Shown here: one piece after another, positions 32,700-35,349 of the stretch
How the letters are laid out: the number at the start of each line of letters is the position of its first letter
Position numbering within the stretch: the first letter of the stretch is position 1
Assembly: GCF_900113735.1 (NCBI RefSeq)
Contig: NZ_FOQM01000060.1
Coordinates: forward strand, 1-35,349
Length of the DNA stretch: 35,349 nucleotides
Direction of reading: 5' to 3'
From: Bradyrhizobium sp. Gha
Lineage (GTDB): Bacteria > Pseudomonadota > Alphaproteobacteria > Rhizobiales > Xanthobacteraceae
Notes under the pieces: generated by a model
Databases searched by the model: none
What the model was told of the DNA's origin: nothing
Seen by the model: the letters and a program-made list of their open reading frames with translations, nothing else
Made by a program: the position numbers and the translations under genes

Positions 32700-33152
32700 T
32701 CAGCAGCAGCCCGGGCCCCGAAGCAGGTCAATCGTTTCTGGCCTTGAAGGCTTCTTTCTGAGCGCATCGATCGTGTAGCTGTTGGCGCAATATTCCGGAT
32801 AGCGCAGAGCCGCGGTCCCAGCCTGCATCTCACGGTTGCACCGGAACTTGGTCGAGCAAAGTGCGCACACCAACGTAAGGTCGCGCAGCACACCCGGCTC
32901 CTTGTCGGCAATCGATCCCTCATCAATCCCGAGCGCCTCGAGCAGCTGCGGCAATTCTTTGGCACCCTGCCTGCTATGAGCAACGAGAGTTTCGAGCTCG
33001 GCGCGCGGGATGCGAAGATCACGCGCAATCGACTCGACTTCTGACGTAGCGAGTGCACGGATTTCGGCAGAACGGTGAAACTGGCCGAGCCAGTCCGCGA
33101 CTCTTCCGATCAACCTGCTGGCGATCGATGTCGCCCCGATGGCTGTTGTCAT
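32700..33152 (-). CDS. DUF6455 family protein
   Basis: This 150-residue protein has AEIRALATSEVESIARDLRI, PRAELETLVAHSRQGAKELP and LLEALGID, then VLRDLTLVCALCSTKFRCNR and YPEYCANSYTIDAL. The Cys96-x2-Cys99, Cys105 and Cys122 pattern is that of DUF6455 and suggests a metal or redox site. The protein ends in Cys-Cys. ATG 33152 has GGGAGGT 5 nt upstream, preferred over the longer frame to 33236. Function unknown. It follows the DUF2189 gene by 111 bp and is in the same orientation as fixI-fixS, where such proteins often occur in my recollection. Confidence 0.85.
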   Translation of the reverse strand: MTTAIGATSIASRLIGRVADWLGQFHRSAEIRALATSEVESIARDLRIPRAELETLVAHSRQGAKELPQLLEALGIDEGSIADKEPGVLRDLTLVCALCSTKFRCNREMQAGTAALRYPEYCANSYTIDALRKKPSRPETIDLLRGPGCC

Positions 33153-33263
33153 GGCGACCTCCCGAAGATTTTGAACAGATGCAGTATTCTGCTGCGGAGC
33201 GGCGCCCGCATTGCGCCAGGTCAAACTCGGCAGCAATTCGCCACGGCCGGCTGCTCGCCGGCG

Positions 33264-34052
33264 TCAAGTCGCGCCGGTGTCCACCGGCACGACAATGCGG
33301 CGGTAAAGATGCCAAGTGGTGTGGCCGAGCACCGGGAGTGTCACGACCAGGCCGAGAAAATACGGAATCGCCGAGACCGCCAACAGCATGACGATAACCG
33401 CCGCCCATCCCAACATCGGTCCAGGGCTGGCCGCAACCGCGCGTACGCTGGTGATCATTGCAGTAACGAAATCGACATCCCGGTCGAGCAGCAACGGGAA
33501 CGATACCACCGTAAGCGCAAAAAGCATCAGCGATAGGGCTGCGCCAACGGCGTTGCCGACAGCGAGGAACAAGAGCCCTTCGTTGGTCGTGAGCACAATC
33601 GTCATGAACTCTTGCAAGCTGGAAAACGAGGCATCGAGCCCAATCAGCAGCGCCACCAGCAGCCGCACCTGGTACATCCAAATGACAAAGATGAAAAGCG
33701 TGACGAAAGCCATCCAACCGATCTCGCCCCGGGACCTCACACTGGAGCAAATCGCCGCAACCGAAATCGTCAGCCCGTTCTCGCGTCGACGGCTCACGTC
33801 ATAGAGCCCGGTCGCGACGAACGGACCGATCATCGCAAACCCGGCGGCGAGCGGATAGGCGAGGTAGACAAGACCGAGCCCCAGCAGGCAGAGCATGATG
33901 GCGATACCGCCCGCGGCATAGAGCGCGCCAAACACCACCCCGTAGAGCGGCACCGCCTGAAAATCGCGCAAGCCCTCACTCAAGGCTTCGACAATATCGG
34001 CAACCGTGATGCGCCGCACCACGGGATCAGTCTTGCCGGATACCGACGTCAT
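33264..34052 (-). CDS. DUF2189 integral membrane protein
   Basis: This 262-residue protein has a short polar start (VVRRITVADIVEALSEGLRD, FQAVPLYGVVFGALYAAGGI, which is typical for DUF2189) and about six membrane helices, ending LPVLGHTTWHLYRRIVVPVD. The GHATWHLYR-like tail is a family hallmark. ATG 34052 has GGAGAGG upstream; an in-frame GTG at 34064 lacks a site. It begins 26 nt after fixS, so it is probably on the fixI-fixS transcript. Function is unknown; the context suggests a role in membrane respiratory metabolism. Confidence 0.88.
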   Translation of the reverse strand: MTSVSGKTDPVVRRITVADIVEALSEGLRDFQAVPLYGVVFGALYAAGGIAIMLCLLGLGLVYLAYPLAAGFAMIGPFVATGLYDVSRRRENGLTISVAAICSSVRSRGEIGWMAFVTLFIFVIWMYQVRLLVALLIGLDASFSSLQEFMTIVLTTNEGLLFLAVGNAVGAALSLMLFALTVVSFPLLLDRDVDFVTAMITSVRAVAASPGPMLGWAAVIVMLLAVSAIPYFLGLVVTLPVLGHTTWHLYRRIVVPVDTGAT

Positions 34053-34078
34053 CGACCTCTCCACTCACCAAGGCATAT

Positions 34079-34291
34079 TTATGCGGGCCCCCACTTGTCT
34101 CTGCCTTCGCCGAGTCGAGAGCCGCCCTCCGGCTGGAGCGATCGCGTCTCATCATCGTCGTCGGCAATCGCCCGCCAGGCGGCACCGTCGAGATCGTCAT
34201 ACTGGCCGCTGCGAAGCGACCACAGGAAGGCAGCAAGACCGGCAAGGCCGAGCATCAGCGCCAGCGGCACCAAGATGACCAGGATCTCCAT
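34079..34291 (-). CDS. fixS: cbb3-type cytochrome oxidase maturation protein CcoS/FixS
   Basis: This 70-residue single-pass membrane protein (MEILVILVPLALMLGLAGLA, then AFLWSLRSGQYDDLDGAAWR) has the FixS signature: one N-terminal helix followed by FLWSLRSGQYDDLDGAAWRI-like sequence. FixS is needed for cofactor insertion into cbb3 oxidase with the copper ATPase FixI. Its ATG overlaps the fixI stop by one base (TGATG), showing translational coupling. The C-terminal tail is acidic and variable, as usual. Length is typical. Confidence 0.95.
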   Translation of the reverse strand: MEILVILVPLALMLGLAGLAAFLWSLRSGQYDDLDGAAWRAIADDDDETRSLQPEGGSRLGEGRDKWGPA

Positions 34292-35349
34292 CACATGATC
34301 TCCCGCGAGGTGCTGCGGGCGCGCAGCGAATTCAGCATCACCAGGATCGAGGATCCGCTCATGGCGGCCGCCGCGATCAGTGGCGTCACGACGCCGCTGA
34401 TCGCGACCGGCACGGCCAGGACATTGTAGCCGATCGCAAGCCAGAGATTTTGCCGCATCAGATGCAGCGCCTTGCGCGCGGAATCGATGGCCGCGACAAC
34501 GGGCGCCAGCGGTCGTCCGAGGAAGACGAGATCCGCGGTGGCCTGGCTCAGATGCGCCGCCGAGATGGGCGACATCGAGACGTGCGCTGCCGCGAGCGCC
34601 GGCGCATCGTTCATGCCGTCGCCGACCATCAGCACCCTTGCACCGCGCCGCTTCAGCTCTTCGATCCGCGCAATCTTGTCGGCCGGCGTGACGCCGGCGC
34701 GCCATTCGGCGATGCCGAGCGCATGAGCTGCCGCGATCACTGCGGGCTCGCGGTCGCCGGAGAGAATCTCGATACCGATATTGCGATCCTTCAACGCCGC
34801 GATCACGGCCTGCGCATCCGGACGCAGACCCTGGCGCACCGAGAGGACGAATTTTGCGTCGCCCTTACTGAAGGCGACGACCGAGGCTTCGGGGTCGAGA
34901 TCGGCGCCAATCACCAACGCCTCTGCTCCGCAGAAGGAAGCACGGCCAAGGCGGATCTCAACACCGTCCACCGCTGCGCGGACGCCCCGCCCGGCCTCTT
35001 CGACGGCACCGACGATCGGCGATCTCGCGCCGGCAGCCTGCGCGACCGCGGCGGCGACGGGATGATGGCTCGACAATGCGAGGCGTCCGGCTAGCTCGAA
35101 AATTTCGCCGGGAATGTCGGCGGCGTTGCTCACGTCGAGATCCGGCAGCGTCAGCGTGCCGGTCTTGTCGAAGATGACGTGGTCGGCTTCGGCGAGGCGC
35201 TCGATCGCGTCGCCGGAGTTGAGCAGCACGCCAGCCCTGAACATCTTGCCCGAGGCCACCGTCTGCACGGTCGGGATCGCAAGCCCGAGCGCACAGGGAC
35301 AGGTGATGATCAGAACCGCAACCCCGGTGACAACAGCATCATGCCAGCT
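34291..35349 (-). CDS. fixI: Copper-transporting P-type ATPase CcoI/FixI (5' part outside window)
   Basis: The frame is open to the window edge and gives the C-terminal 352 residues. It includes the intramembrane metal motif CPC (TCPCALGLAIPT), the phosphorylation site DKTGTLT, the nucleotide-domain SHHPVAAAV (HP motif), the hinge VGDGMNDAPALAAAHV, and the final two membrane helices. FixI (CcoI) exports Cu(I) across the inner membrane for cbb3 oxidase assembly. Its direct coupling to fixS confirms this assignment over a general CopA. The metal-binding domain and first helices are outside the window; fixG/fixH and fixNOQP are expected upstream. Confidence 0.95.
   Translation of the reverse strand, partial: SWHDAVVTGVAVLIITCPCALGLAIPTVQTVASGKMFRAGVLLNSGDAIERLAEADHVIFDKTGTLTLPDLDVSNAADIPGEIFELAGRLALSSHHPVAAAVAQAAGARSPIVGAVEEAGRGVRAAVDGVEIRLGRASFCGAEALVIGADLDPEASVVAFSKGDAKFVLSVRQGLRPDAQAVIAALKDRNIGIEILSGDREPAVIAAAHALGIAEWRAGVTPADKIARIEELKRRGARVLMVGDGMNDAPALAAAHVSMSPISAAHLSQATADLVFLGRPLAPVVAAIDSARKALHLMRQNLWLAIGYNVLAVPVAISGVVTPLIAAAAMSGSSILVMLNSLRARSTSREIM

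Noticed and set aside
32450..33058. 202-residue open frame on the minus strand
   Set aside because: It overlaps the DUF6455 gene in another frame and the 32460-32699 gap; no ribosome site and no protein-like pattern.

Overview
The window looks like chromosomal DNA of an alphaproteobacterium of the Bradyrhizobium/Rhodopseudomonas group. The GC content is high with strong GC bias at third codon positions. It holds a Porin_2-type porin, FixI/FixS-type cbb3 oxidase assembly genes, many ABC uptake systems, CaiB-type CoA-transferases and DUF6455/DUF2189 genes typical of that group. This assignment is inferred from protein content only. No rRNA, tRNA, CRISPR array or intact insertion sequence was recognised.

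Layout. (1) 1-662: start of a porin, running off the left edge, with about 0.9 kb of non-coding DNA upstream of it. (2) 9842 down to 1565, minus strand: an eleven-gene cluster of tightly spaced genes. In transcription order: ketopantoate-reductase-like protein, VOC protein, MaoC hydratase, class III CoA-transferase, AroE, a quinate/shikimate-type dehydrogenase, a polar-amino-acid-type ABC importer (two permeases, binding protein, ATPase) and a type II dehydroquinate dehydratase. A divergent LysR gene (9945-10925) is the probable regulator. It reads as an uptake and catabolism operon for a hydroaromatic or related acid. (3) 18719 down to 11015, minus strand: urtABCDE-type urea/short-chain-amide ABC importer, formamidase, FmdB-like zinc ribbon and aliphatic amidase. 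(4) 18888-23190, plus strand, divergent from urtA: a very large protein fusing an NCS1-family transporter, a Cys-rich linker, a histidine kinase and a receiver, overlapping a receiver-LuxR response regulator. Together (3) and (4) look like an amide-sensing, uptake and hydrolysis module. (5) 23191-25783: gene-poor, partly decayed DNA with a small secreted protein, small hypotheticals and a fragment of a SARP/BTAD-type regulator. (6) 25784-29738, plus strand: a Tat-exported carbohydrate-type binding protein and two permeases, with no ATPase gene nearby. (7) 32459-29797, minus strand: an AcoR-like regulator lacking the AAA+ domain, followed by an ExaC/AldA-type aldehyde dehydrogenase. (8) 35349-32700, minus strand: fixI (partial) and fixS, then a DUF2189 membrane protein and a DUF6455 protein.

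The most unusual items are the transporter-kinase fusion beside the amide operon, the operon with two different shikimate-dehydrogenase-family enzymes, and strong stem-loops placed directly after all three ABC binding-protein genes. All functional links are inferred from sequence motifs and gene context.
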